Shown here one piece after another: positions 1 to 11,100 of a stretch of 64,000 nt of DNA (positions are counted from its first letter, which is position 1; every line of letters begins with the position of its first letter). Position numbers and translations under genes: made by a program. Source of the DNA: Incurvaria masculella (Eukaryota; Arthropoda; Insecta; Lepidoptera; Incurvariidae); the NCBI GenBank assembly GCA_946894095.1, contig OX335660.1, forward strand, positions 9,739,001 to 9,803,000. The letters are read 5' to 3'. A model generated the notes under the pieces. The model searched no databases. It saw only the letters and a program-made list of their open reading frames with translations, and was not told the DNA's origin.

Positions 1-721
1 ACAGGGACGCTCCTACAAGTAATGAGGTGATACCGGTGGTGTGGGAACAATGCTTGGCGTCTAGTTAGTGCTGTGGTGAAGCGAAAGTGTTTCTCGAATA
101 CCGTGGGTTCACCGCTTACGAGAAGACGACCACTATGACGGAGCCATGTTGTCGCGGTTTTAAGTCGAGGACCTATCCAGATACAGACTTTTTGCCCTAC
201 TCATGCCAATAAAAGTCGAGATTGCATTAGTTGCGGTTCGGGATGTTAATGTGGGCAACTGGACGAGGCACATTAATTGCAGCTTCTCGTAGATCACCGA
301 CTTTATTCTTTTGACAGACGCTGCTGTGACTAAAAAAATATTAGGATATTAGCTGAGGTACCAGGCACCGCTCGGGTTAATGTCGATTCGGACTGATGTC
401 GGGCTGAATCTAATATTTTATATTATATGACTTCCCCATACAAACTTTCACCCCCTCTAAGTTTAATTTTCGCCACAAAAGGTAGCTTATGACCTTTCCC
501 AATGACCAGACACTTCTGATACCAAATTAGATCTAAATTGGTTCGACGGTTTAGGAGTGAAAATGTAACAGAAAAACAGAATTACTTTCGCATTTTTAAG
601 AATAGATTGTTCACCTGTGTAACGTAACAGTGAACTCTACTTGTTATTTTAAACATCATTTGTTTGTCTACGACTTTCTTCTTTTTTTTGACTTCGTTTG
701 TTTTACGATCCCCATTCGGCT
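1..721. other. No recognisable feature
   Basis: AT-rich unique-looking sequence. I see no convincing exon, RNA gene or repeat shared with the rest of the window up to the TTAA-flanked element that starts at 722. Confidence 0.5.
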
Positions 722-1271
722 TTAAGGTGGCACATCCCGCTCATCTCCCCATACAAAAGGGGAAAGAAGATCACGCCCATATTTCTTGTCAGAGATCCAA
801 AAATTTGCTCAAAATAGCTTTATTTGATCGAATTAGATGTCTGATGACCACTGGCATTGTAAAATTGTGTTTGGTTTCTAAGTTATAAGGTCCGAAAGTT
901 CGAATTTTTCGCGCGTTTTATACAATAACTTTGAAGGTGTATTACGCAATGATAAAGTAAGAACATCTTAAAAAGATTAGTCATTAGACATAGCTTATTA
1001 AATCAATATTTGTAATCTATTTGGTTTTTGTTAGATTTTTGACTACAGCGGTCGTGGTTTACTTTTAGCTATAAGTCGTTTTGAAATTAAAATTTTCGTA
1101 AAACTTACCAAATCATACGCTATGCACATTGTCTTTTTTGTGGACATGTTGCATCTTCCTCATCACGGAGCCTGTCTTATTCTTTGAAACAGAGAAGGTC
1201 CCAGAGCGCAACAGCACGGTTTTGTACAGTGCCCGCGAATGAGTTTGTCCCGCCGGGTCGGGCCACCTTAA
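722..1271 (+). mobile_element. 550-bp TTAA-flanked MITE, copy 1 of 3
   Basis: The element runs from TTAAGGTGGC to GCCACCTTAA, so both ends carry TTAA followed by inverted GGTGGCMCA-type termini. It matches 55430-55979 (same orientation, also exactly 550 bp) and 26291-26832 (opposite orientation) over its full length. It has no long open frame, so it is non-autonomous. A TTAA target duplication is the signature of piggyBac-type transposons, so I infer piggyBac-like mobilisation. The end positions are directly visible; the superfamily is inference. Confidence 0.75.
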
Positions 1272-1454
1272 CTACTTTTGCTTGAATAGTTTGCAAAAAC
1301 AAAATACCAAATTTATTCAACTATAACAGCTTTGGTGCCAGCGATGGTTAAAAACCCCTTGGGGTATTCAAGTTAATCTTTTTTCTATCAAAATGAACAA
1401 CACCTTGTGTTCATAATATTAGCCTAAACACATGTCGTATTTGGGCTGATATTT

Positions 1455-1515
1455 GCTGAACGGATTATGTGCCATGCCAGGTCCTTCCCTTTATCAGCAC
1501 CGCTACATTTAAATT
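1455..1515 (-). repeat. SINE fragment (body piece)
   Basis: Matches the minus-strand body of the tRNA-headed SINE family (TGCCATGCCAGG followed by CCTTCCCTTTAT), best represented at 60212-60648. Only about 60 bases remain and neither tRNA-like head nor A-rich tail is present. Confidence 0.6.
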
Positions 1516-1525
1516 GAGAAAAATT

Positions 1526-1757
1526 GTACCATCGTGCAAGTATTTTTTGTATTTTTATTATTGTAAATTTTTATTATTTTTAAATTTTACCTATTTGTTG
1601 TTGTAGCAGCAAAATAGATACACACTCTGTAAAAATGCTGCCTGCCTATTACGGTTCACGAGATACAGCCCTGTGACAGACGGACGGACGGACGGACAGC
1701 GGATTATTAGTAATAGGGTTCCGTTGGCACGCTTTGGATAAGGAACCATAAAAAGGC
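1526..1757 (-). repeat. GTTCCG-family dispersed repeat, copy 1 of 5
   Basis: Contains the family landmarks in reverse: ACCATCGTGCAAGT, then an AT-rich segment with ACACACTCTGT, then a (GACG)n run near 1678-1700 and finally GGGTTCCGTTGGCAC. Other copies lie at 17966-18197, 33969-34074, 58389-58706 and 63576-63853. This arrangement resembles a repeat I recognise from lepidopteran genomes. No coding potential is seen. Confidence 0.75.
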
Positions 1758-1984
1758 GGAAACCCGCTGTCTCTGACATTAGAAAACACAGGCGTTAACC
1801 ACTAGACTAAGGGCTAAACTTCATCTTCTGGTGAAGGTAAGTATGTAAACAACTTTAACGGTGTTAAACTCTAGCGTCAACTATACATTAAAGAAGAAAG
1901 ATGACACAACCAGGGGGGTTCGTCTTTCGTGTGCATTACAAAATTTGCCAAATTAGCTCGATATTGTAGAACAATTGTAGACAG

Positions 1985-2135
1985 CGAGCATAGAAGGAAG
2001 GGAGTAGCAACTAAAACTCATTTGTTTGGGGGCGGCGCGTAGCCAATCTTACATACAATGGCGTAGCGCCGGCGAGAGCGTTCGCTTAAAAATTAGCTTC
2101 TATCGGGTTCCAACGACACGTAAGAACACATAACA
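1985..2135 (+). repeat. Dispersed repeat D, copy 1 of 2
   Basis: Shares an ordered set of blocks with 36775-36925: AGGAAGGGAGT, GTAGCGCCGGC, GTTCGCTTA and, at the right end, CGACACGTAAGAACAC. The copies differ by indels. Its class is unknown. Confidence 0.55.
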
Positions 2136-2780
2136 ACTCATCGTCCCGAATCGAACTTACTAACAACAGTTAGACGTGTTCCACTTACTAGTGGCTGCGC
2201 TACCGCCAAATAATGTGTTTCGATTGCCACTCCAGTACTTCCTTGCTCGCTGGTTATAGACCATAAGAACGAATATTCTGGTCTCATTAGCCAGAAATTG
2301 AAAATATGTTTAAAATTATTACAAAACATTGCATTAATTCGCATTCTCATAATTACTAAGATAAAATTAAAAATATGCGAGAGTATATCCGATATCGTGA
2401 CAAGCTCTAATGGCAACAATGAAGTAAGCAGATTTAAGCATTCCGATACAACAAAGTATCTGAGGACCGAACTAAAAGGAAATGTGATGAATAAAATTGC
2501 ATAAGCGAAGGATCGCGTACGATCTGGATTAGCATACCTGTCCTCTGCAGGGCTCTCACTATGGAGAACTTATTCTTATTAAGTTCCGTAGAGTCCACCA
2601 AAGAAACATAATTTATAGAAATACTTTACAAATTACAGTGAAAGGCTGACAAGCAATGCACTCGAAGACAACGCGCCACTGATTTTGCCGCATCTAGCTA
2701 TAATATGTTTGTAATTCTATCGAAGATGCAATGATTATAACAATGGTTTGTAAAGTTTCTAGAAAAAATAATGAATGAAG
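2136..2780. other. No recognisable feature
   Basis: Only short chance open frames on both strands. No repeat shared within the window was noticed. Confidence 0.5.
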
Positions 2781-3326
2781 CATACTGAAAAAAAAAGTGA
2801 ATCTAAACGTAATTCCGAAAGTAGTAACCGTTTCGAAAGTAGTAATAAGCAGTAATGTTCAAATAAAGCCAGGAAAGTAAAAACGTTATTCTAACTGAGT
2901 GAAAACAGTTAACTCGAAGGTTGACTGTTTCTTACCTATTCATTGTGTCTGTTCATTGTTTTTTTACCATAACTGTTGTTTTTCACTGGTTTCCCAAGTG
3001 TGTGGAAACTGTTTGTAGCATTAGTATTTTTCTATACTTAATTATATTTTATACTCAGTGAAAGGGAAATAGTCAAAATTACTATACCTCTAGAAACTTG
3101 GCCGTTGCACAACTGATTTGCAGTCAAATGTAATTTTCAATCAGTTAAGATAACCGTTCGACAAATCCTCTGATATGTATTGAATAGGTTAAAATAAGTG
3201 TTTAATATTAACCATGTGGCCTCATTTATGTATACCAACCGTAGTACGTTTATAGTAATGGGAAATAAATTACTGAATTTTTACTATGCTAAAACGGATA
3301 ACCGCTGGAAACAATGTTTTTCAGTG
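2781..3326 (+). mobile_element. CACTG-ended DNA element, copy 1 of 2
   Basis: The left end reads CATACTGAAAAAA and the right end TTTTTCAGTG, an imperfect inverted pair. The interior matches the reverse complement of 12253-12770, for example CTGAGTGAAAACAGTTA, ATTACTATACCTCT and CAATCAGTTAAGATAACCGT. It is littered with CAGTTA/AACTG motifs. There is no open frame, so it is non-autonomous. CAC-starting termini occur in Transib and CACTA/Chapaev-type transposons; assignment to either is speculative and no clear target duplication is visible. Confidence 0.6.
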
Positions 3327-4202
3327 GCTACGACTGCCTCGATTGTGGTCTGACAGATGCCTCAAATAAAGCTATTTTCCAAAACTAAATCCATCCTCCG
3401 ATACCGAAGAATGCAAATATTTATTTCTCACCACACCGCAAGAGGACAAACCTGTCCGATAGCGCTGCACAACCAGAGTAGCGACTGCTCGTCTCTTGAC
3501 CACTTTACATCATTTTATTGTTTTAACTTCAACAACAACCGCCCGGCTTCAATTTGAACCTTATCTGCTCTCATTTTCCTCTTAAAATATCGTGTCAAAG
3601 CCATTCAAACCAGAAGAGATTCCGATCGTAATCCCAACTCTTATGGCTGAGCAAGAGAGTTACAATTCGAACTCGGTTACAAACGGTGTTGTTATTTTTA
3701 CGTACGCGGCGCTCTTATCGCGTATCTCGGAGTAGGAAAGTGTTAAATTGTGGTGATTACTTTGATTGCCCGGTTTGACTCGCGAAGGAATCTTTGTTGG
3801 GCGGGTTTAATTGCTTTTAGAAGCAGATTCCGTGCGCTGATTGTCCCCAGGACTCGCGGCGCTATTAGTACCCGCCTGGACGCGGGGTTGGGTGCTTTGT
3901 CTTGCGGTGTGGGACACTTTGGCGGGCATTTTAAGCGGTCTGCTGTCTTGGTGACAAGCAGATTTTGTTGCAAAATACTCCGAAAACATAAGGACAATAT
4001 TAAGTCACATTTTTTATGGAACTGGATATGGATCGCTAATCGTATTGCTTGGCTAAATTTAACAGAATGGTAAACATTTTCGTGGCCACTTCCACCTTTC
4101 ATTGGTACCAACCCGCAGAAAATAAGAAAAGGGTTCAACAATTTTACGGGGAATCACTACCCCAGCTAGTTTCAACAGTCCAAAATGGTCACCCCGCTCA
4201 AA
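3327..4202. other. No assignable feature; overlapping chance frames
   Basis: Frames of 107 codons (plus) and 132 codons (minus) overlap around 3743-4141. Neither shows a recognisable domain, and the region lacks convincing splice-site context, so I do not call a gene. Confidence 0.4.
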
Positions 4203-4532
4203 TTTTTTTGTGGACCCTGACATGGAGGAATCAGGTGCCTAGCCAGGACTTCTCTTTATGAGCGCGGCTACACTGAACTGGATGGAAAACAGGGACAACT
4301 TTTCATTGTTGCTTCAACCATGGTTTGATCCAAAGCGGTAGTCCCAACCCGGGTGGGCTAAACTCTACCACTTAGTTTTATATGGGTTCCGAACCATTGA
4401 ACAGCTCGTATTCGTAACAAAATGCACTAATTCAGAAAGAGAAAGAAATTGTTTCGTGACTGGGGCGAGGATTTGAACCCATAACCTCTCGCATGAAAGG
4501 CAAATCCTCTGAAGCCACTTTTTCTACGAGCT
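4203..4532 (-). repeat. tRNA-headed SINE with an aberrant head
   Basis: The body follows the SINE family (GACATGGA, CCAGGACTTC, GAACTGGATGGAAAACA, CCCAACCCGGGTGGGCT, GGTTCCGAACCAT). On the minus strand the head carries a B-box-like GGGTTCAAATCC and ends in GCTCGTAGAAAAAGTGGC. This differs from the usual TAGCCTAGTGGCGCGGGG head, so the copy either has a different tRNA-like head or a rearranged one. It overlaps a strong hairpin. Confidence 0.6.
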
Positions 4533-4548
4533 GTAGAAAAAGTGGCTT
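4512..4548. repeat. 16-bp perfect hairpin at a SINE head
   Basis: AAGCCACTTTTTCTAC (4512-4527) and its exact complement GTAGAAAAAGTGGCTT (4533-4548) are separated by only GAGCT. It sits exactly where the SINE head should end, suggesting fold-back or template-switch duplication of the head. Confidence 0.85.
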
Positions 4549-5150
4549 TATCTCGATTATCGAACTGAAGGGCGTCGCGCCACTTGGCTAGCGAAACAAT
4601 TTTATTTTTTTCTAATGACTAACTAACTAACTAATATTTTGGGAAGTTATTAATTAGATCAATATAAACAGTTAACTTGACTAGTGGCAATCGAGTTTCT
4701 TTTAGGGCGGGGAAAAGAGCGGCGATTTCGTTCAAAACCAAACTCTTCAGCGCTTTTAGTATCCTAATGGATTCTTTTGCACTTGCCGAAATAATGTATT
4801 TTGGAAATTAATATCTCAAGAATAAGAGTATTCATAGTATTGTCTCTACAATAAACAAACAATATAAAATCAATGGAGTAACCTACTAAAGCATCATCGG
4901 TAAAAAAAAACAATGTATCTCCGTAAAAATAAACAAAAACCACAAGACATAGATGAGTTCCTCGTATTTTTTGTAAATGACACGTACGTTTGTATTATGC
5001 TTTTGTAGGAAACTAATGTTTTAAGGGATAATAGAAAAGGTTAAGACTGTTTTGGATACTTTGATGGTGCAGTTGCAGCAGTGATATCTGTTACTTTCTA
5101 TGGTTTTGTTTTAAAGTGTAAGGATAATAATGACATATTAAAAAAAAACA
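4549..5150. other. No recognisable feature
   Basis: AT-rich. A (TAAC)n-like run occurs at 4617-4634. Nothing else seen before the hairpin-ended element at 5151. Confidence 0.45.
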
Positions 5151-5900
5151 CCGGTAGCTCTCCGGGAGAGCCGGCAGAAGTGAAAACTTTAGTATTAACG
5201 TTGTGTTTAATTATAAGTACAAAAATACTATCATTTATGAGGTAGAATACAATGTTTATTTATTGCGCTATCGTACAAAAATATGACAATTTACATGTTA
5301 TTATTCATAATATTATATCGTTATTTATTTATATATTACATTAATTTTTATCTCTTCTATCTGAAAAATCAACTTTCATCCATAATTTCGACGACTTTTT
5401 CACCATCGTTATTACCAGAATCATCATCGCAAATTTCTAAAACTGATACAATCGGTTTATGATAGCTGAAGTAAGAAACAAACAGTTTTGATTCGAATCG
5501 ATGGATGTTTGTTACTCTTTCACGTAAAAACTACTGAATGGATTCTAATGAAACTTTACAATAATATAGCTTATACATCAGAATAACACATAGGCTACAA
5601 TTTATAAAGATATTGTCCCCATGGGCTTAAGAACTTTCACGGGGCTGCGAAAACGATGCCAGTAGCGCTACTTCACACCAAGGGGAGCGGGGTCGGGGGC
5701 GGTAGCTGGAGCGGGGCCGGGGGCGGGGCGGGCGGTCCGACGGGGGCGGGTGCGGAACAAAAAGTGCTCAGCGCCGCTAAAGAAGTTTTCACTTCAATCT
5801 TACGCTTTTTCGATCAGCATCACGTGACCCTGACGCGAGTTTGGAAGTTTTTACCCATCCAACAAAAAGTGCTCAGCGCCGCTAAAGAAGTTTTCACTTC
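5151..5900 (-). mobile_element. Helentron/HINE-like element, copy 1 of 2
   Basis: In minus-strand sense it begins at GAAGTGAAAACTTC (5887-5900), carries a second such unit 105 bp further in (5782-5795) and ends with AAGTTTTCACTTC followed by a GC hairpin at 5157-5171. The start and subterminal segments are inverted relative to each other. The 5160-5400 flank matches 41570-41797 almost base for base. This copy has about 350 extra bases (about 5400-5755) not found in the second copy. Subterminal inverted repeats, internal tandem units and a 3' stem-loop match the published architecture of Helentron-associated elements (DINE-1/HINE type). Family membership is inference. Confidence 0.6.
5680..5757. 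other. G-rich low-complexity block
   Basis: Plus strand is dominated by runs of four or five G (GGGGAGCGGGGTCGGGGGCGG and similar pieces). It could form G-quadruplexes. It sits inside the extra segment that distinguishes the first Helentron-like copy from the second. Confidence 0.7.
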
Positions 5901-6990
5901 AAAAACTTTAAAGTTAATACGCTTAACCACCGTGCGTTTCATGGTACTGAAAAATACATAATTTTTCCAATTATTCCAGTAAAGAGACTACCGAAGCGAA
6001 ATACAGTCGCATAATAAATGACACGTAAAGTTGACATTTCTGAGTTCGTACTACTACAGGAAATCAACACAATGATATACTGTTCCATTCACAAGGCATC
6101 CCCTACGCCCGAAGCATCCAAGAAAAGTCCATTTCCCCCAAACGACAGGGTGGATCAGTAAATATGTCATTACAATGAGGGTAACGACGTGTGGCACAAA
6201 GGCTCTCGAGGAAGTCGGAGAGGGGAGGCCTGGGCACAGCATCTCAGTAGACAATACCGGCGAAATTACAACGGCCAATTTGTGTCAGTTGTTCACTTGA
6301 TCCCCCTATTGTTCCACGCTTAATAGAGCAGCGGGATCTAACGGTTTTGATACTTTTGGAAATTCTCGATTGATGAGGTTTCATTTACGAAGAAATTCTA
6401 GCCCATTTTTTTCAACACGAATTTTTTAATTTTTTTTATATAGTAGAATAAACAGAAAAATACAATTTAACACAGAGAAGAATAAATTATACGGAAAAAG
6501 AGGTAAGATTATTTCCAAAAACAATTCTCACATTTACATAAACATTGAATTCAGTACAGTTAATGTCAATGTAAACTTTAATGTTATTACATTTAAAACT
6601 GTAAACTACATACTACAAATGTATCAGATATTGTTAGGTGCAAAAAGTTGACATTTACAAGTAGCAGGAGCGTCTTACCATGAAAATTATACAACGCATG
6701 CTAGCATTTTTCCTAAATTGATTTATAACGTTAAATACATGATTTCTTCAAATTCTCACCAATTCGTTTCTATCTTATTACTTCCTATTTTGGGGAGTTA
6801 TGTCAGAAATAGCAACGAATTATCGTGGCACCATCTACGCAATTTGACAATTAAGTCCCAGGGTATTATTCGGTAACTGCCAACACTGCTTGATTCATGT
6901 ATATGTATACGGCTGGAAAAAAGGAACCTTTGTTTCGTTCCAGTCGAAAATTGTAATTAATGGCGCGTTTGATTGTTATATATATTTTTT
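5901..6990. other. No recognisable feature
   Basis: AT-rich, with only short chance frames. Nothing shared with other parts of the window was noticed until the mariner remnant begins near 6991. Confidence 0.45.
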
Positions 6991-7270
6991 GAAATGACAA
7001 CGCCGCAGCCACCCTGTGAGCCCGGCATCGCCCCATGCGACTTTTTCCTATTTCCCACAATGAAGTTGCACCTCAAGGGAACTTATCATGGCGGCGTCGC
7101 GGGGAAGATCATATCATATCAAGGACGCGCGGCGCTGAACTAGTTAATTTCGAAAGATTACCAAGCGTGCTTCTAATCGTGGTAGCAACGTTTAAGGCGC
7201 TGTGTAGGAAGACTGCAGTAAAGGTCGATAATAACATTTCGTTCGTAACTGATTTTATTTGTTGAAAAAA
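6991..7270 (+). pseudogene. mariner-type transposase, decayed C-terminal fragment
   Basis: Translation around 7009-7085 gives a stretch ending APCDFFLFPTMK followed by LHLKGTYHG, which corresponds to the mariner segment HPPYSPDLAPCDFFLFP and the downstream basic region. Further on, 7150-7200 gives KDYQACF, a stop, SW, a stop, QRLRRCV, matching the mariner C-terminal pattern of YQ-x-CF-x-SW-x-x-R-x-x-x-C-V. In-frame stops lie at 7174-7176 (TAA) and 7183-7185 (TAG). Just upstream another frame reads NDNAAA, resembling the HDNA catalytic-aspartate motif, so the expected stretch between it and the DLAPCD motif has been deleted. No terminal inverted repeats were found. The gene is dead; the family call rests on two separate motifs in the right order. 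Confidence 0.7.
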
Positions 7271-7842
7271 TCCTAGAACTTGATTACCAACACTCGCACA
7301 TGGACGCAAGAACCCCCTTAAGGTTTAGCGCGTACGTCAATTCCGAACTGAACTAAGTATTACCATACAGTTGCGTTATAACGTTTTAGCCGCAACGATC
7401 CATCATGCCCGTTCCTTCACTTATAGGCCCGCGGAAACGAGTATCAAGAGCGATCAATCACACTACAAAGGTGTTGTACCGGCTCATGGATCAATTTGTT
7501 CGCGTCAACGCGCATTCATCGCCCCTCCCCCTCGCCGCTCCCGCGGGACGCCTACGCCAGCATTGTCTAGGACTTTCGTTGTTTGGACGAAATGTACAGT
7601 CAGATGCTCGCATGACGTCACATCGGAAATAGAGGACATTTTCGAGTATTATTGACGTCCAGTTTTGAAGGACTAAGATTTTTTTTCATTTTACAATGTA
7701 ACGATATGTACAAATATGACAAATCGACGACAATGTAAACTAATTATTAATTCGTTACATTATTAATACATTACATATAACAATATGGAGAATGGAGAAC
7801 AACGAAAAGTTCAGTAACAAGACGTTTTTTTTATGTAAAGCG
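7271..7842. other. No recognisable feature
   Basis: Moderately GC-rich around 7490-7620, AT-rich after 7670. Two overlapping frames of 75 and 94 codons (7371-7655) show no recognisable domain. Confidence 0.4.
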
Positions 7843-8010
7843 CGGCATATGGCATACGCCAGGACCTCTTAAGGTGCCCGACGACACCCATGAGCTTTCG
7901 AACTTGTAAGAGGGCTGCGTAAAACCATGCCACCCGGCCAGGTGTTTCTTCACACCATGTTTTAGGGACCCCAGATTGTACAGGAGTGTTTACCGACCCT
8001 ATAGATAAAG
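7843..8010 (+). repeat. Dispersed repeat F (GCATACGCCAGG family)
   Basis: Shares GCATATGGCATACGCCAGG, CCCATGAGCTTTCGAAC-like and CTGCGTAAAACCATGCC with 25893-26010. Related pieces occur at 5620-5675, 46190-46265 (minus) and 63030-63085 (minus). In the 25.9-kb copy it leads directly into a SINE body, so it may be an alternative head of that composite family. Confidence 0.6.
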
Positions 8011-8160
8011 GACCTAGAGGACCGGTTGGTTCTCATTTTTGAAATGTCGACAGTAAACGACAGAAGTGCGATGGTTGTTGTTGTTGTTGTCGGCGAGTGG
8101 CTGCCGACGCTTGAACGCACTTGACACGAGGCCGTTGTGCTCAGTAACCCGACTTTTGGC

Positions 8161-11100
8161 TCACTTCAGCCAGCCGAGCTCTTCCACAAAGCGTAGCAGC
8201 CCTTTAGGGTCTTTCCACACTTGCGGGTCGCTCCTTTCGAAGCTAAAGACCCCCGTCCAAAATGTCTGCAGTTGTCTACATTCCATGACTATATGTGCCG
8301 GTGTCTCCTCCGCCTCCAAGCAGGCCCTGCAGAGGGGACTGTCCGTGACTCCAATTGTGTGAAGGTGTTTGTTGAGCTGGCAGTGGCCCGTGAGTAGGCT
8401 TACCACCGTTCTCAACTGTGGTCTGTGCAGCTGTAGGAGTTTCCTTGTTAGGTGTGGATCCGGTGCTGGCACTGCTTCCCTTGATTGTCTGCAGTCTGCT
8501 GTAGATGACCACCTTGCAGTGTGAGCCCGTGTCATTCGTTTCCTCAGCCAGGTCTTGACTTCACTGAAGGGGGTTGGCATGAATGGCTCTGGTCCGACGG
8601 GCTTTAAACTCGAACCCGCCTTGGCGAGATCGTCGGCCGCATCGTTGCCATGGCTCCCGCTATGTCCCTTTATCCACTGGAGTGTGATCCTGTTGTCGAT
8701 TGAGATGTCCTGTAAAGCCTCATGACATTGTTTAATTAGTCCAGAAGTGAATGTTTGATTGGCAAGAGCCTTCAAAACAGATGCACTGTCGGTTAGTATT
8801 CTGATTGTATAGTCTACCATTTCACGCTGTTTTATTGCTGCGGCTGCCTCAATTAGACCTACACACTCCGCCTGAAAGATGGAGTTTCCGGCGCCCAGCA
8901 TAACTGTTCTTTTGATATTAAGGTCTGCTGAGAAACAGCCAGCTCCCGTACCATACTCGGTTTTAGAGCCATCCGTGTATACCCTAACTTCTCTTAGTCC
9001 CGAGTAGTCCTTCGGACCCTCAGAGAGTTCAATAGTGTACAGTCTGTCAAAGTTATATGTCTTAGGTATCCTATCGCATCTTACCCCTAGCAAAGGGTTC
9101 TCCTCCAGAGCTAAACTGAGAATTGTTGTGTGCTGTGCCCTAGTCTCTCCTGACCAGAAGCCTGTCGTTCTAAGCCTAAAAGCTGCGGCTGCCGCCTCTC
9201 GTTGTATTATTAAATCAAGAGGGGGCAGTCCCAGCAGGACTTCTAGTGCTGTTGATGGGGTGGTCCGCATGCAACCAGTGATGGCCGTGCTAGCTATACG
9301 CTGAAAGCTTAGCAGCTTGTTTGCAGCTGTTTTAAGTTTGGTTCTGGTCCACCATACCAATGCCCCATATGTAATCATAGGTCTGATGACAGTGGTATAA
9401 AGCCAGAGCGTGAGTCCTGGTCTTAAACCCCAAGTTTTGTCCATTAGTCTTCGACACTGCCAGAAAGATAAGCGTGCTTTATTTAGTCTCTGTTCTAGGT
9501 GACGACTCCAGTTCAACTTGTTGTCAAGTATGACCCCCAGGTATTTCACCTCGGTTGATAGTGTTACTTCTACCCCAAAGAGCCTCAGTGGTTGCATTTG
9601 TCCTATGTCTCTCTTCCTGGTGAAGACTACAAGCTCCGTTTTAGTTGGATTGACACTCAGAGCGTAGTCTTTGCACCATGCTTCTACAATTTTGAGCGCA
9701 CCTTCCATTATATTGCGCATTACATTTGCGAATTTTCCTGCCACTATTATGACAATGTCATCTGCATACCCTATCGTGAGGTATCCTGCTGCATTGAGTT
9801 TTGTAATTAGGTCATCTGCCACTAGGTTCCACAGTAGGGGCGACAGTACGCCACCCTGTGGACATCCTTTGGCTACTATGCCCTTGATTGGACTCTGACT
9901 ATCAAAAATAAGTGCTCTGTTCCTAAGCATGTTGTCAATCCACCCACTGAGAGTGTTGTTGACGCCGTGTTTACACAGGGCTTGACTTATGCTATGAAAC
10001 GTCGTTTTGTCAAATGCCCCCTCTATGTCAATAAAAGCACCCATAATCATGCATTTCGTTTCCATGCCTGCCTCTATTTTACTTATTACTGAGTGTAGGG
10101 CAGTTTCAGTGGATTTCCCTGACGTATATGCATGCTGGTGTTTATGAATGGGATGTCGGGGCAGGATTTTATCCCTAATCTCCCTGTCTATTAACCTTTC
10201 AAGAGTCTTTAGTAAGAAAGAAGTTAGGCTTATGGGTCTGTAAGCTTTTGCTGCAGAGTAGTCCTCCCTACCTGGCTTGGGGATGAAAACCACTCTTACC
10301 TCCCTCCACGCTTTCGGGACATATCTGTGTGCTAGACATGCTCTCAGTATGTCCACGAGAAAAGGCGTGATAAGGTTACTACACCATTGTAGTAGGCCCG
10401 GGAGTATCCCATCGCACCCCGCCGATTTGTAGGGCTGAAAGCTGCTTATGGCCCATTGTACCTTATTGTCAGAAATTACATTGTCGGCCACTCCCCAATC
10501 CTGTATGGTCGGCTCATGATGTCCGATATTGTCGCACCTTACTTCTGAGACAACATCAGAGCCCGGGAAGTGTGTTTCTAAAAGTACTCTATATGTCTCT
10601 TCTACTGATTCAGTGAGAGTGTTGTCACTCCTTCTAACCAAACCTAACTCTTTGTTTTTGTCAGCGGATAGAATTTTCTTTAGCCTTGCGGCCTCTGCTG
10701 TAGACTCAATGCTGCTACAAAAATTCCTCCAAGCTTTCCTCTCTCGGTCCCTGATCTTATTCTTGTAGTTCATTAGGGCTGCCCTGTACGCTTCCCAGTC
10801 CGTGTCTAGTCTAGTGTTCTTAGCTTTGTTAAAAACTCTCCTAACTGTCCTCCTTATTTTTTCCAACTTTCTTGTCCACCAAGAGTGTTTCGGGTTGAAC
10901 CTATGAGGATCCCGCAGTGGACATGATTCATGATAGCTGTCAATTATACTGGTGCTGATAGTACCGTTCCACGCCTCCACCTGCTCAGTGGTGGTGATGC
11001 GTCCCGGCGCTCTCAGTACCTCCAACCTATTTTTTATATTGTCATAGTATTGTCGTTTGTTGGTCATTCTAGGGTTTCTTCTCAGCTCGGGTCTGAGTGG

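Noticed and set aside
3743..4141. 132-codon minus frame overlapping a 107-codon plus frame
   Set aside because: Mutual overlap on opposite strands in a GC-richer patch and no motif in either product.
5656..5961. 101-codon plus-strand protein with Gly-rich N-terminus
   Set aside because: It is the translation of a G-rich block joined to transposon tandem units; better explained as part of the Helentron-like element.
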